From assembly GCA_004555265.1 (NCBI GenBank), contig SFIQ01000017.1, positions 1 through 64,000 of the forward strand: 64,000 bases of DNA. Direction: 5' to 3'. A program made the translations under genes and the position numbers. Positions 56,372 to 64,000 of this stretch are shown here, in pieces. Below the pieces are notes generated by a model. It made no database searches and was not told the origin of the DNA. It saw only the letters and a list, made by a program, of their open reading frames with translations. This DNA is from Ruminococcus sp. GTDB taxonomy: Bacteria > Bacillota > Clostridia > Oscillospirales > Acutalibacteraceae. The first letter of the stretch is position 1. Each line of letters starts with the position of its first letter.

Positions 56372-57573
56372 ACGACGAGATTTATTGGATTTGGCTGCTG
56401 CGCTGTTTGGGGCCTGCCGCGGCGATTGCGGATATGATAGAAGTGTTCGGCTCGGCGCGCGGCGTGTATGAGGCGGGCACAGTCGAATGGCGGCTGTCGG
56501 GGATACTGACCGCAAAGCAGATTGCGGCGCTCTCAAAATATTCCCCGTCCGAGTCGGGCGGCGTTTTGCGCACCTGCCGCGAAAACGGCTGGGAAATGCT
56601 CACGCCTGACAGCGTGTATTACCCGCAAAAACTGCGCGAAATCCGCAACTTTCCGCCCGTATTGTTTTTGCAGGGCGACAAAGAAGTGCTCCTAAATGAA
56701 GTGAAACTCGCTATGGTCGGGACGCGCAAAGCGACGCATTACAGCCTGCGGGTGGCTGCTGCATTGGCACAATCGTTGAGTGCGGCAGGTGTCACCGTGG
56801 TTTCGGGCGGCGCGCTTGGGATTGACAGCGCCGCGCACACAGGTGCGCTTCGCGCGGGCGGCAAAACGATTGCCGTGCTCGGCTGTGGCTTGGGTACGGA
56901 TTATCTGCGTGAAAATGCGGCATTGCGCCGCGAAATTTCCGAAAACGGCGCGCTGATTACGGAATTTTTGCCGTTTTCGCCGGCGTCCAGAACGACCTTT
57001 CCGTTGCGCAATCGGATTATTTCCGCGCTGTCGCTCGGTACGGTGGTTGTGGAGGCAGGAGAAAAAAGCGGTTCCTTGATTACCGCGCGGTATGCAATGG
57101 AGCAGGGGCGCGATGTGTTCGCCGTGCCGGGAGATGTCATCTCCTCGGCGTTTACGGGCGCGAATAAGTTAATTCATGACGGCGCAAAACCCGTCTTTTC
57201 GCCGCTTGATATTTTGGAAGAATATGTTTATACTTACTCTGACGCGATACATCCGCAAGCGGCAGAGCGTGTGTTTCAAGATTTACAACAAATGCTGCTG
57301 CGCCGAGGTGCGCCTGTGCACGGTGCATCCGCACCGGCAGTGCAACAGGAAACGCCGAAAACAGCGTCCGCGCACCCCGTCGGAACGCTCCCCGAAACGG
57401 CAAGCCAAAACGCCAAGGCGGTATACGCCGCTCTGGGGGACGGCGAACGGCACATTGACGAGCTGTGCGAAACCGCCGCCCTTTCGGTCGGCGACACGCT
57501 TGCGGCGCTGACGGAGTTGGAACTGTACGGCTGTGCCGCATTAACACAGGGTAAAAAATATAAGAAAATATAG
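56368..57573 (+). CDS. dprA: DNA processing protein DprA
   Basis: A 401-residue single-strand DNA binding protein that loads RecA in transformation. It has a helical N-terminus, the Rossmann-like core (V-G-T-R-K-A-T, S-G-G-A-L-G-I-D-S-A-A-H, R-N-R-I-I-S-A-L-S) and a C-terminal winged-helix domain. Its ATG overlaps the upstream stop as ATGA. The order dprA-topA-trmFO is typical of Firmicutes. Presence of DprA alone does not show competence. Confidence 0.93.
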   Translation: MNDEIYWIWLLRCLGPAAAIADMIEVFGSARGVYEAGTVEWRLSGILTAKQIAALSKYSPSESGGVLRTCRENGWEMLTPDSVYYPQKLREIRNFPPVLFLQGDKEVLLNEVKLAMVGTRKATHYSLRVAAALAQSLSAAGVTVVSGGALGIDSAAHTGALRAGGKTIAVLGCGLGTDYLRENAALRREISENGALITEFLPFSPASRTTFPLRNRIISALSLGTVVVEAGEKSGSLITARYAMEQGRDVFAVPGDVISSAFTGANKLIHDGAKPVFSPLDILEEYVYTYSDAIHPQAAERVFQDLQQMLLRRGAPVHGASAPAVQQETPKTASAHPVGTLPETASQNAKAVYAALGDGERHIDELCETAALSVGDTLAALTELELYGCAALTQGKKYKKI

Positions 57574-57584
57574 GAAGGTCTCAA

Positions 57585-59726
57585 ATGTCGAATTTGGTAA
57601 TTGTGGAGTCACCCTCCAAAGCAAAAACAATTCAAAAATATTTGGGTAAAGACTATAAGGTCACGGCGTCCGTGGGGCATATCCGCGATTTGCCCGCCGC
57701 AAAGTTGAGCGTGGATGTCAAAAACGATTTTGCGCCGAAATATGCGATTGTCAAGGGCAAAGAAAAACTGGTCAAAGAGTTAAAAGAAATGGTGAAACAG
57801 TCCGACCGCGTCTACCTCGCAACCGACCCGGACCGCGAGGGCGAGGCGATTTCGTGGCATCTTGCCACGGTGCTCGGCTTGGATATGGACGACAAAAACC
57901 GCGTGAAATTCAACGAAATTAACAAAACCAGCGTGCAAAACGGCATTGCGCACCCCGAAAAAATCGATTTGGATTTGGTGGACGCCCAACAGGCGCGCCG
58001 TATTTTAGACCGTTTGGTCGGCTATAAATTGAGTCCGTTTGTGTCACAGAAAATCCGCCGTGGGCTTTCCGCAGGGCGCGTGCAATCCGTGGCACTGCGC
58101 TTAATTGTGGATCGCGAGCAGGAAATCCGCGCCTTTGTGCCCGAAGAATATTGGACGCTGGACGCGAAGTTTACCGCCCCCGCCTCAAAACGCGCGTTTG
58201 CGGCGAGTTTTGTCGGCGATGAAACGGGCAAAATCAAGGTGGAAACCAAAGAACAGTCCGACGCGATTCTTATGCGCCTGGACGGTGCGGAATATAAGGT
58301 GACGAGCGTCAAAAAGGGCACACGCCGCAAAACGCCCGCCCCGCCGTTTACCACCTCCACCTTACAGCAGGAGGGTTCGCGCAAACTCGGCTTTCAGGGC
58401 AAGCGCACGATGAAAGTGGCGCAGGAACTGTATGAAGGTATGGAAGTGAAAGGCTACGGCGCAATGGGTTTGATTACCTATATGCGTACCGACTCGTTGC
58501 GTATTTCCGAGGAGGCGCGCGCCGAGGGCAACGCCTATATCGCGGAGAATTTCGGCAAGGAATATCTGCCCGAAAAACCGCGTTATTATAAAACCAAAGC
58601 CTCCGCGCAGGACGGGCACGAGGCCATCCGCCCGACCGTACCGTCTTTGTCACCGGACAAGGTGAAAGACAGTTTGACCTCGGATCAGTTTAAACTGTAT
58701 TCGCTGATTTGGAAACGCTTTATGGCAAGCCTTATGGCAAACTGCGTGCAGGATACCGTCAAGGTGGAAATTCAGGGCGCAAACGAACAGGACGCGAAAG
58801 ACAGCAAATACTGCCTGTTCTCGGCGAGCGGCTACACCGTGCGCTTTGACGGCTATACGAAACTCTATATTGCGGGTACCGACGAAGAGGAAGAGGATGC
58901 GTCCAATCTCCCCGCACTCAAAGAGGGCGATATGCTGAAATTGAAAGAACTGCTCGGCAATCAGCACTTCACCCAACCGCCCGCGCGTTATACCGAGGCT
59001 TCGCTTGTGAAAACTTTGGAGGAAACGGGCGTCGGCAGGCCGAGCACCTATGTATCGATTGTGTCTACGATTACGGGGCGTGAATATGTTACCCGCGAGC
59101 AAAAACAGTTAAAGCCCACAGAACTCGGTGAAGCGGTGACGGGGCTTTTGAAAGAGCAGTTCCCGAATATCGTCAATGTGAAATTCACGGCGAATATGGA
59201 AAGCGACCTCGACAAGGTCGAGCACGGCGAAGTGGATTACATCGCCATGCTCCACACCTTCTATGACGGCTTTGAGGAAACCTTAAAAGCCGCCAAGGAA
59301 AAAACCGAGGGTGTGAAAATCAAACTCAAAGAGGACGAAACCGACATTCCCTGTGAAAAATGCGGGCGTATGATGGTGGTAAAAACCGGTCGGTTCGGCA
59401 AATTCCTGGCGTGCCCCGGCTACCCCGAATGCAAAAACACCAAACCGTTGGTGGTCGAGACCAACGCGAAATGCCCCGTCTGCGGCGGCAAAGTGATTCA
59501 GAAAAAGAGCAAGCGCGGCTATACCTTCTTCGGCTGTGACAATTATCCCAACTGTAACTTTATGACTTGGGATAAGCCCACCGACGAGGTGTGCCCACAG
59601 TGCGGCAAATCGTTGTTTAAACGCAAAGGCGGCGTGTTGGCGTGCTTAAACGAGGGCTGTGGCTTTGAAAAGAAAGCCGAGCGCAAACGCAAAAAGAAAG
59701 ACGAAACGGGAGTAAATGACGAATGA
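57585..59726 (+). CDS. topA: DNA topoisomerase I (type IA)
   Basis: A 713-residue enzyme relaxing negative supercoils. The Toprim acidic cluster D81-P-D-R-E-G-E, active-site Tyr299 in I-T-Y-M-R-T-D-S and three C-terminal zinc-finger segments with Cys pairs (C-E-K-C, C-P-V-C, C-P-Q-C) are present. AGGAAGG upstream of the ATG; it overlaps trmFO by 4 nt. Confidence 0.97.
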   Translation: MSNLVIVESPSKAKTIQKYLGKDYKVTASVGHIRDLPAAKLSVDVKNDFAPKYAIVKGKEKLVKELKEMVKQSDRVYLATDPDREGEAISWHLATVLGLDMDDKNRVKFNEINKTSVQNGIAHPEKIDLDLVDAQQARRILDRLVGYKLSPFVSQKIRRGLSAGRVQSVALRLIVDREQEIRAFVPEEYWTLDAKFTAPASKRAFAASFVGDETGKIKVETKEQSDAILMRLDGAEYKVTSVKKGTRRKTPAPPFTTSTLQQEGSRKLGFQGKRTMKVAQELYEGMEVKGYGAMGLITYMRTDSLRISEEARAEGNAYIAENFGKEYLPEKPRYYKTKASAQDGHEAIRPTVPSLSPDKVKDSLTSDQFKLYSLIWKRFMASLMANCVQDTVKVEIQGANEQDAKDSKYCLFSASGYTVRFDGYTKLYIAGTDEEEEDASNLPALKEGDMLKLKELLGNQHFTQPPARYTEASLVKTLEETGVGRPSTYVSIVSTITGREYVTREQKQLKPTELGEAVTGLLKEQFPNIVNVKFTANMESDLDKVEHGEVDYIAMLHTFYDGFEETLKAAKEKTEGVKIKLKEDETDIPCEKCGRMMVVKTGRFGKFLACPGYPECKNTKPLVVETNAKCPVCGGKVIQKKSKRGYTFFGCDNYPNCNFMTWDKPTDEVCPQCGKSLFKRKGGVLACLNEGCGFEKKAERKRKKKDETGVNDE

Positions 59727-61078
59727 AAGCGGCAGTCATCGGTGCGGGTCTCGCAGGTGTTGAGGCGGCTTGGCAACTGATAAAACACGGCATTTCGGTG
59801 GATTTGTATGAAATGAAACCCGAAAAACGCTCCCCCGCGCACAAAACCGATTGGTTCGCGGAGTTGGTTTGTTCCAATTCCTTAAAAGCCGAACGGCACA
59901 ATTCCGCCGCAGGGCTTTTGAAAGAGGAAATGGCTTCGTTCGGCTCGCTGTGCGTCGAAAGCGCTTTGCAGTCGCGCGTGCCCGCAGGCGGTGCGCTGGC
60001 GGTGGATCGCGATCGGTTTTCGGAATATATTACGAAAAAAATCGAAGAAAATCCCCATATTACCGTCATTCACAAAGAGGTAACCGACTTGCCGGACGGC
60101 TATGATACGGTGATTATCGCGGCAGGGCCTTTGGCGAGTGACGGCATCAGCGAAACGGTACGCGCACTTGCGGGGGACGGGCTGTCCTTTTATGACGCCG
60201 CCGCGCCGATTGTTACCGCCGAAAGCGTGGATATGAACGAAGCGTTTACCCAATCGCGCTATGACCGCGGCGGGGCGGACGATTATATCAACTGTCCGCT
60301 TGACAAAGCGCAGTACGAGGCGTTTTATGAAGCACTCGTAACCGCCGAAAGCGCAGAATTACACAGTTTTGACAAGCGCAAAGATGTGTACGAGGGCTGT
60401 ATGCCCATTGAGGTACTCGCCTCGCGCGGGAAAGAGGCGATGCGCTACGGGCCGTTAAAACCCGTGGGGCTTGTGAACCCCAAAACGGGACACCGCCCGT
60501 GGGCGAATTTGCAACTGCGCAAAGAAAATTGCGCGGGCACGCTTTACAATTTGGTCGGCTTTCAAACCAACTTGAAATTCGGCGAGCAAAAGCGTGTATT
60601 TTCGATGTTTCCGGCACTTAAAAATGCGGAATTCGTGCGCTACGGCGTGATGCACCGCAATACCTTTTTAGATTCCCCACGCCACTTAAACGGTGATTTT
60701 TCCTTGCGCAACCGCCCCGAAATTTTCTTTGCGGGGCAAATTACGGGCGTGGAAGGGTATATGGAGTCTGCCGCGTCGGGCATTTTGGCGGGCTTAAACG
60801 CCGCGCGGCGCTTACAGGCTTTGCAAACGGTGATTTTACCCGAAACTACCATGATGGGTGCACTCGCGCGGTATATCAGCGACGAGAGCGTGCGCGATTT
60901 TCAGCCGATGGGCGCCAATTTCGGGGTACTGCCGCCGCTTGACGAAAAAATCCGCGACAAGGCCTTGCGGTATACGGCGCTTGCCGATCGCGCCGAAGCG
61001 GATTTGCAGAAATTTAGGGTAACGGAAATAATCCGAACCACGGTTTCTCGTGGCGGATTTGCCCTTACTCTTCGTTAA
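59723..61078 (+). CDS. trmFO: tRNA m5U54 methyltransferase TrmFO, C-terminus rewritten by a repeat
   Basis: A 451-residue folate- and FAD-dependent enzyme that makes m5U at tRNA position 54. The N-terminal FAD fingerprint G-A-G-L-A-G-V-E-A-A is followed by C-S-N-S-L-K, G-G-A-L-A-V-D-R-D and a C-terminal G-Q-I-T-G-V-E-G-Y-M-E-S segment. From about residue 431 the frame runs into the MITE-like element at 61014, so the last 21 residues, and the stop, come from it. The native protein would end near the insertion, so the enzyme is probably still active. ATGA overlap with topA. Confidence 0.93.
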   Translation: MKAAVIGAGLAGVEAAWQLIKHGISVDLYEMKPEKRSPAHKTDWFAELVCSNSLKAERHNSAAGLLKEEMASFGSLCVESALQSRVPAGGALAVDRDRFSEYITKKIEENPHITVIHKEVTDLPDGYDTVIIAAGPLASDGISETVRALAGDGLSFYDAAAPIVTAESVDMNEAFTQSRYDRGGADDYINCPLDKAQYEAFYEALVTAESAELHSFDKRKDVYEGCMPIEVLASRGKEAMRYGPLKPVGLVNPKTGHRPWANLQLRKENCAGTLYNLVGFQTNLKFGEQKRVFSMFPALKNAEFVRYGVMHRNTFLDSPRHLNGDFSLRNRPEIFFAGQITGVEGYMESAASGILAGLNAARRLQALQTVILPETTMMGALARYISDESVRDFQPMGANFGVLPPLDEKIRDKALRYTALADRAEADLQKFRVTEIIRTTVSRGGFALTLR

Positions 61079-61158
61079 AATACTCGTTAATCCGAAAGGA
61101 TTAACTGCGTTTTTGCCTCGATTAAGACCAAATCTGCACACGATAAACTGTTACCCTA
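61014..61158. mobile_element. MITE-like element, shortened copy overlapping trmFO
   Basis: A 145-bp copy of the element at 53967-54155, nearly identical over its first 140 bases, but lacking about 43 bp before the right end, including most of the right inverted repeat; it still ends in GTTACCCTA. It supplies the last codons and TAA of trmFO, and ends 4 bp before the GGAGG-type ribosome binding region of plsX, splitting what is usually a continuous operon. Confidence 0.85.
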
Positions 61159-61174
61159 GGGAGGAACAAGGGCT

Positions 61175-62194
61175 ATGAATATTTTAATAGACGCATTCGG
61201 CGGCGACAACGCCCCGCTCGAAATCATCAAAGGGGCGCTGGACGCGCAAAAAGAATACAGCGTTTCTGTCACCTTGGTCGGGGACGAAGGAAAAATCAAA
61301 GCCTGTGCCAAGGAAAACAATTTAGATATTACTGCATTGGAAATTTTACAGGCAGACGAAGTATTTGAGATGGAAACCCAGCCGACCGAGATTATCAAAT
61401 CACGCAAAAACACCTCGATGGCGGTGGGGCTGCAAGCGCTTGCCGACGGCAAAGGCGACGCCTTTGTTTCGGCGGGCAGTACGGGCGCTTTGCTTGTGGG
61501 CGCGACCTTTATTGTCAAACGCATCAAGGGCGTAAAACGCCCCGTGATCGGCGGCGTAATGCCCTCGGCGCAAAAGCCCTTTATTTTGGTCGATACGGGC
61601 GCGAATGTGGAATGCAGTGTGCCGATGCTCTGCCAATTTGCACATTTGGGCAATATTTATATGCAAAAGATTTTGGGCGTCGAACATCCGCGCGTGGCGC
61701 TTGCCAATATCGGCACGGAGGAAACCAAAGGCACCAAATTGCAGGTGGAAACCTACAAAGCGCTGTCACAAGCGCCCGATTTAAACTTTATCGGCAATAT
61801 CGAAGTGCGCGACATTGCGTTCGGCAAAGCCGATGTGATTGTCGCCGACGGCTTTACGGGCAATGTCATTCTCAAAATGTATGAGGGCGTTGCCAAAATG
61901 ATAACCACAGAACTGAAAATGATGTTCAAGAAAAATCCCGTGACAATGCTTTCCTACCTCGGTGTGAAATCGGGAATGGACGATTTTGCAGAAAAAATGA
62001 ACTACAAAAAGTACGGCGGCGCGCCGATTATCGGCGTGCAGAAAACCGTCATTAAAGCGCACGGCTCGTCCGACGCCTACGCAATTAAAAACGCCGTGCG
62101 GCAGGCTGTGGACTGCGTGACGGGCGATGTCGCGGGTGAGATTGCAAAAACCTTGGGGAAAGGTGAGGGGAAAGATGCAGAACTTGCAGAATAA
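61175..62194 (+). CDS. plsX: Phosphate acyltransferase PlsX
   Basis: A 339-residue enzyme that turns acyl-ACP into acyl-phosphate for phospholipid synthesis with PlsY. It starts I-L-I-D-A-F-G-G-D-N-A-P, then S-A-G-S-T-G-A and a C-terminal G-F-T-G-N-V-I-L-K. GGGAGG lies just upstream, directly after the repeat. It overlaps rnc by 20 nt. Substrate acyl-ACP would come from AcpP, encoded 43 kb away. Confidence 0.96.
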   Translation: MNILIDAFGGDNAPLEIIKGALDAQKEYSVSVTLVGDEGKIKACAKENNLDITALEILQADEVFEMETQPTEIIKSRKNTSMAVGLQALADGKGDAFVSAGSTGALLVGATFIVKRIKGVKRPVIGGVMPSAQKPFILVDTGANVECSVPMLCQFAHLGNIYMQKILGVEHPRVALANIGTEETKGTKLQVETYKALSQAPDLNFIGNIEVRDIAFGKADVIVADGFTGNVILKMYEGVAKMITTELKMMFKKNPVTMLSYLGVKSGMDDFAEKMNYKKYGGAPIIGVQKTVIKAHGSSDAYAIKNAVRQAVDCVTGDVAGEIAKTLGKGEGKDAELAE

Positions 62195-62852
62195 TTTGGG
62201 GTACACATTCAAAAATCCCGATTTGCTCGCGCGCGCACTGACCCATTCGTCTTACGCCAACGAATACCATGTGGGCACGGGCGACAACGAACGGCTGGAA
62301 TTTTTGGGCGACTCGGTTTTGGGCTTTATTACGGCGGAATATCTGTTTGCCAATCATAAAGATTTCCCCGAAGGGGAACTGACAAAACTGCGCGCCTATG
62401 CGGTGTGTGAAAAAAGTTTGTTTGCTTATGCCAAAGAAATTGAACTCGGCAAATACTTAAAACTCGGCAAAGGCGAGGAGCGCACCGGCGGCAGAAACCG
62501 CGCTTCGGTGCTCTCCGACGCGTTTGAGGCGGTCATTGCCGCGATTTATTTGGACGGCGGTATGGACGAAGCCAAAAAATTCGTGCTGCGCTTTGTGGTG
62601 CCCTATGTCGAGGCAAAGCCAACCTTTAAAGACTACAAAACGATGCTCCAAGAGGTGGTACAGCAAAACCACGGCGAGGCGCTTGAATATGTGCTGGTGT
62701 CCGAGTCGGGGCCCGACCATGACAAGCATTTTGAAATGGAAGTGCACTTAAACAGCAATGTGTTGGGGCACGGCGTCGGCGGCAGTAAAAAGAAAGCCGA
62801 GCAAAACGCCGCCAAAGAGGCGTTGGAGTTGATGGGCATTGAAACACGCTAA
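62175..62852 (+). CDS. rnc: Ribonuclease III
   Basis: A 225-residue double-strand RNA endonuclease used in rRNA and mRNA processing. The signature E-R-L-E-F-L-G-D-S-V-L is at 39-49, catalytic D and E recur near residue 115, and a dsRNA-binding domain fills the C-terminus. GAGGGGAAAG precedes ATG 62175 inside plsX, so the two are coupled. It could process the long structured leaders in this genome. Confidence 0.97.
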   Translation: MQNLQNNLGYTFKNPDLLARALTHSSYANEYHVGTGDNERLEFLGDSVLGFITAEYLFANHKDFPEGELTKLRAYAVCEKSLFAYAKEIELGKYLKLGKGEERTGGRNRASVLSDAFEAVIAAIYLDGGMDEAKKFVLRFVVPYVEAKPTFKDYKTMLQEVVQQNHGEALEYVLVSESGPDHDKHFEMEVHLNSNVLGHGVGGSKKKAEQNAAKEALELMGIETR

Positions 62853-63876
62853 TGTGGCGCTGTTTGTGCCGCACAAAGGCTGCAAACACGCGTGCAGTTT
62901 TTGCAATCAAACCACGATTTCGGGGGCGCAAAACGCCCCAACGCCCGACGATGTGCGCCGTGCGTGCGAAATCGCCGTGAACAGTCAAAAATGCAATCCC
63001 GAAGAAAGCGAAATCGCGTTTTTCGGGGGCAGTTTTACCGCAATCGAAAGGGACTGTATGCGCGCCCTTTTGGCTGCGGCATTGCCGTATATACAGGGCG
63101 GTTTTTTTCGCGGCGTGCGCATTTCCACACGCCCCGACTGCATCGACCGCGAAATTTTAGCGGAATTAAAAGATTTCGGCGTGACGACGATTGAACTCGG
63201 CGCGCAAAGCATGTCCGACGCGGTTTTGCTTGCCAATCGCCGCGGGCACACGGCAGACGATGTGCGACACGCGTCTGCACTTATCCGCGAAGCGGGATTT
63301 TCCTTAGGGCTGCAAATGATGACGGGGCTGTATCGAAGTGATGATGAAACCGATTTGCGCTCGGCAGAGGAATTGATTGCTTTACAGCCCGACTGTGTGC
63401 GGATTTACCCCACCGTGGTTTTAGCGGGCACGCACCTTGCCGCGCTTTACAAAAGCGGGGAATACATTCCACAGACCATAGAAACAGCCGTTCCCCTTTG
63501 CGCAAAACTGCTGTTGCGCTTTCACGAAAACGGGATTCCCGTCATTCGTCTGGGATTGCACAGCGGCGGCAATGTGGAGGACGGGTATCTTGCGGGCGCA
63601 TATCACCCTGCGTTTCGGGAACTTTGCGAGGGCGAGATTTATTTGCAAAAAATGCTTGCACATCTGCGCGCTTTGCCGCGCGACGGAGAATATCTCATCG
63701 AAGTCCCCGAAAAATCCCTTTCCAAAGCCAAAGGACAGCAGAAAAGAAACGAAAAAGCATTGCGAAATCTCGGGTTTCGGTGTAAAATAAAGGGTAACTT
63801 ATTTTTAGAGGATTACGAAATTCAAATAAAGGAATTAGGTTATGATTTTAAAGTCGCTGGAAATGCAGGGGTTTAA
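62839..63876 (+). CDS. Radical SAM protein, Elp3-like without GNAT domain
   Basis: A 345-residue radical SAM enzyme with the cluster motif C15-x3-C19-x2-C22, F-F-G-G-S-F-T-A-I, and R-P-D-C-I. It resembles the catalytic half of Elp3 without the acetyltransferase domain, a group commonly found between rnc and smc in Clostridia; its substrate is unknown. The start is TTG 62839 or GTG 62854, both with weak Shine-Dalgarno sequences in the 3' end of rnc. It overlaps smc by 35 nt. Confidence 0.88.
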   Translation: MKHANVALFVPHKGCKHACSFCNQTTISGAQNAPTPDDVRRACEIAVNSQKCNPEESEIAFFGGSFTAIERDCMRALLAAALPYIQGGFFRGVRISTRPDCIDREILAELKDFGVTTIELGAQSMSDAVLLANRRGHTADDVRHASALIREAGFSLGLQMMTGLYRSDDETDLRSAEELIALQPDCVRIYPTVVLAGTHLAALYKSGEYIPQTIETAVPLCAKLLLRFHENGIPVIRLGLHSGGNVEDGYLAGAYHPAFRELCEGEIYLQKMLAHLRALPRDGEYLIEVPEKSLSKAKGQQKRNEKALRNLGFRCKIKGNLFLEDYEIQIKELGYDFKVAGNAGV

Positions 63877-64000
63877 GTCTTTTCCGGACAAAACCGTGCT
63901 GGAATTTAATAAGGGCATTACCGCGGTTGTCGGGCCGAACGGCAGCGGCAAAAGCAACATTTCCGACGCGGTACGCTGGGTATTGGGCGAGCAGTCCACC
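63842..64000 (+). CDS. smc: Chromosome segregation protein SMC, N-terminal fragment
   Basis: The first 53 codons, cut by the window edge. Starts M-I-L-K-S-L-E-M-Q-G-F-K-S-F and has Walker A G-P-N-G-S-G-K-S-N-I, then R-W-V-L-G-E-Q, as in SMC ATPases of condensin. AGGA is 7 nt before the ATG. It overlaps the radical SAM gene; rnc-smc linkage is conserved in Firmicutes. Confidence 0.95.
   Translation, partial: MILKSLEMQGFKSFPDKTVLEFNKGITAVVGPNGSGKSNISDAVRWVLGEQST

Noticed and set aside
63498..63785. Plus-strand alternative frame inside the radical SAM gene
   Set aside because: Arg-rich out-of-frame product in a gene with complete radical SAM motifs.
1..64000. tRNA or rRNA genes
   Set aside because: No cloverleaf with T-arm GTTCRA and CCA end, and no rRNA-like segment was found in the intergenic stretches that I read.

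Overview
The window looks like a chromosomal segment of an uncultured or poorly characterised member of the Clostridia, most likely a gut-type Oscillospirales (Ruminococcaceae-like) anaerobe. The signs are Firmicutes-type operon order (S10-spc-alpha cluster with map, a KOW protein and infA; infC-rpmI-rplT; dprA-topA-trmFO; plsX-rnc-smc), zinc-binding forms of S14, S4, L36, L24 and adenylate kinase, a short eukaryote/archaeal-like ProS, a PdaB-type deacetylase, secreted dockerin and cohesin proteins, and intergenic spaces packed with GC-rich palindromes. Nothing in the sequence fixes the species.

Layout. 1-4.7 kb: two consecutive membrane or surface proteins of unknown function, then a large sensor with a beta-propeller and Y_Y_Y ectodomain fused to a cytoplasmic HD-GYP (c-di-GMP phosphodiesterase) domain. 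5.5-8.9 kb (minus): a small sugar operon (2-hydroxyacid dehydrogenase, GH4 glycosidase, PfkB kinase). 9.0-15.2 kb: a tight six-gene operon (VTT membrane protein, galactokinase, two M42 peptidases, GNAT, YnbB-type PLP enzyme). 15.4-19.4 kb: GNAT, phosphohexomutase, acpP, proS. 20.7-29.5 kb: a secreted-protein locus with its own strong promoter and a leader of about 370 nt, encoding a 1754-aa dockerin protein, a cohesin-dockerin adaptor, a cohesin-like protein and two tiny peptides. 30.7-46.6 kb: the ribosomal protein supercluster from rpsJ to rplQ, led by a structured leader with a terminator-like hairpin. 46.6-53.9 kb: assorted membrane proteins, an aldo-keto reductase, RlmD and a polysaccharide deacetylase. 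54.2-64.0 kb: infC-rpmI-rplT, then SpoU methyltransferase, dprA, topA, trmFO, plsX, rnc, a radical SAM protein and the start of smc.

The most unusual material is (i) the cohesin/dockerin locus, which carries a possible scaffold adaptor and a giant dockerin protein but no recognisable glycoside hydrolase, preceded by a leader that can form an H-type pseudoknot and followed by two short ORFs sharing a Y-x-A-P-x-F motif; (ii) a MITE-like element with near-perfect 26-bp terminal inverted repeats at 53967-54155, a shortened copy of which replaces the 3' end of trmFO; (iii) clusters of modular palindromes, many beginning GTAGGG or ending CCCTAC, that fill nearly every large intergenic gap and in one case supply a gene's stop codon; and (iv) infC, whose best-supported start codon is AUC. 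No tRNA, rRNA, CRISPR array, transposase or prophage gene was seen.
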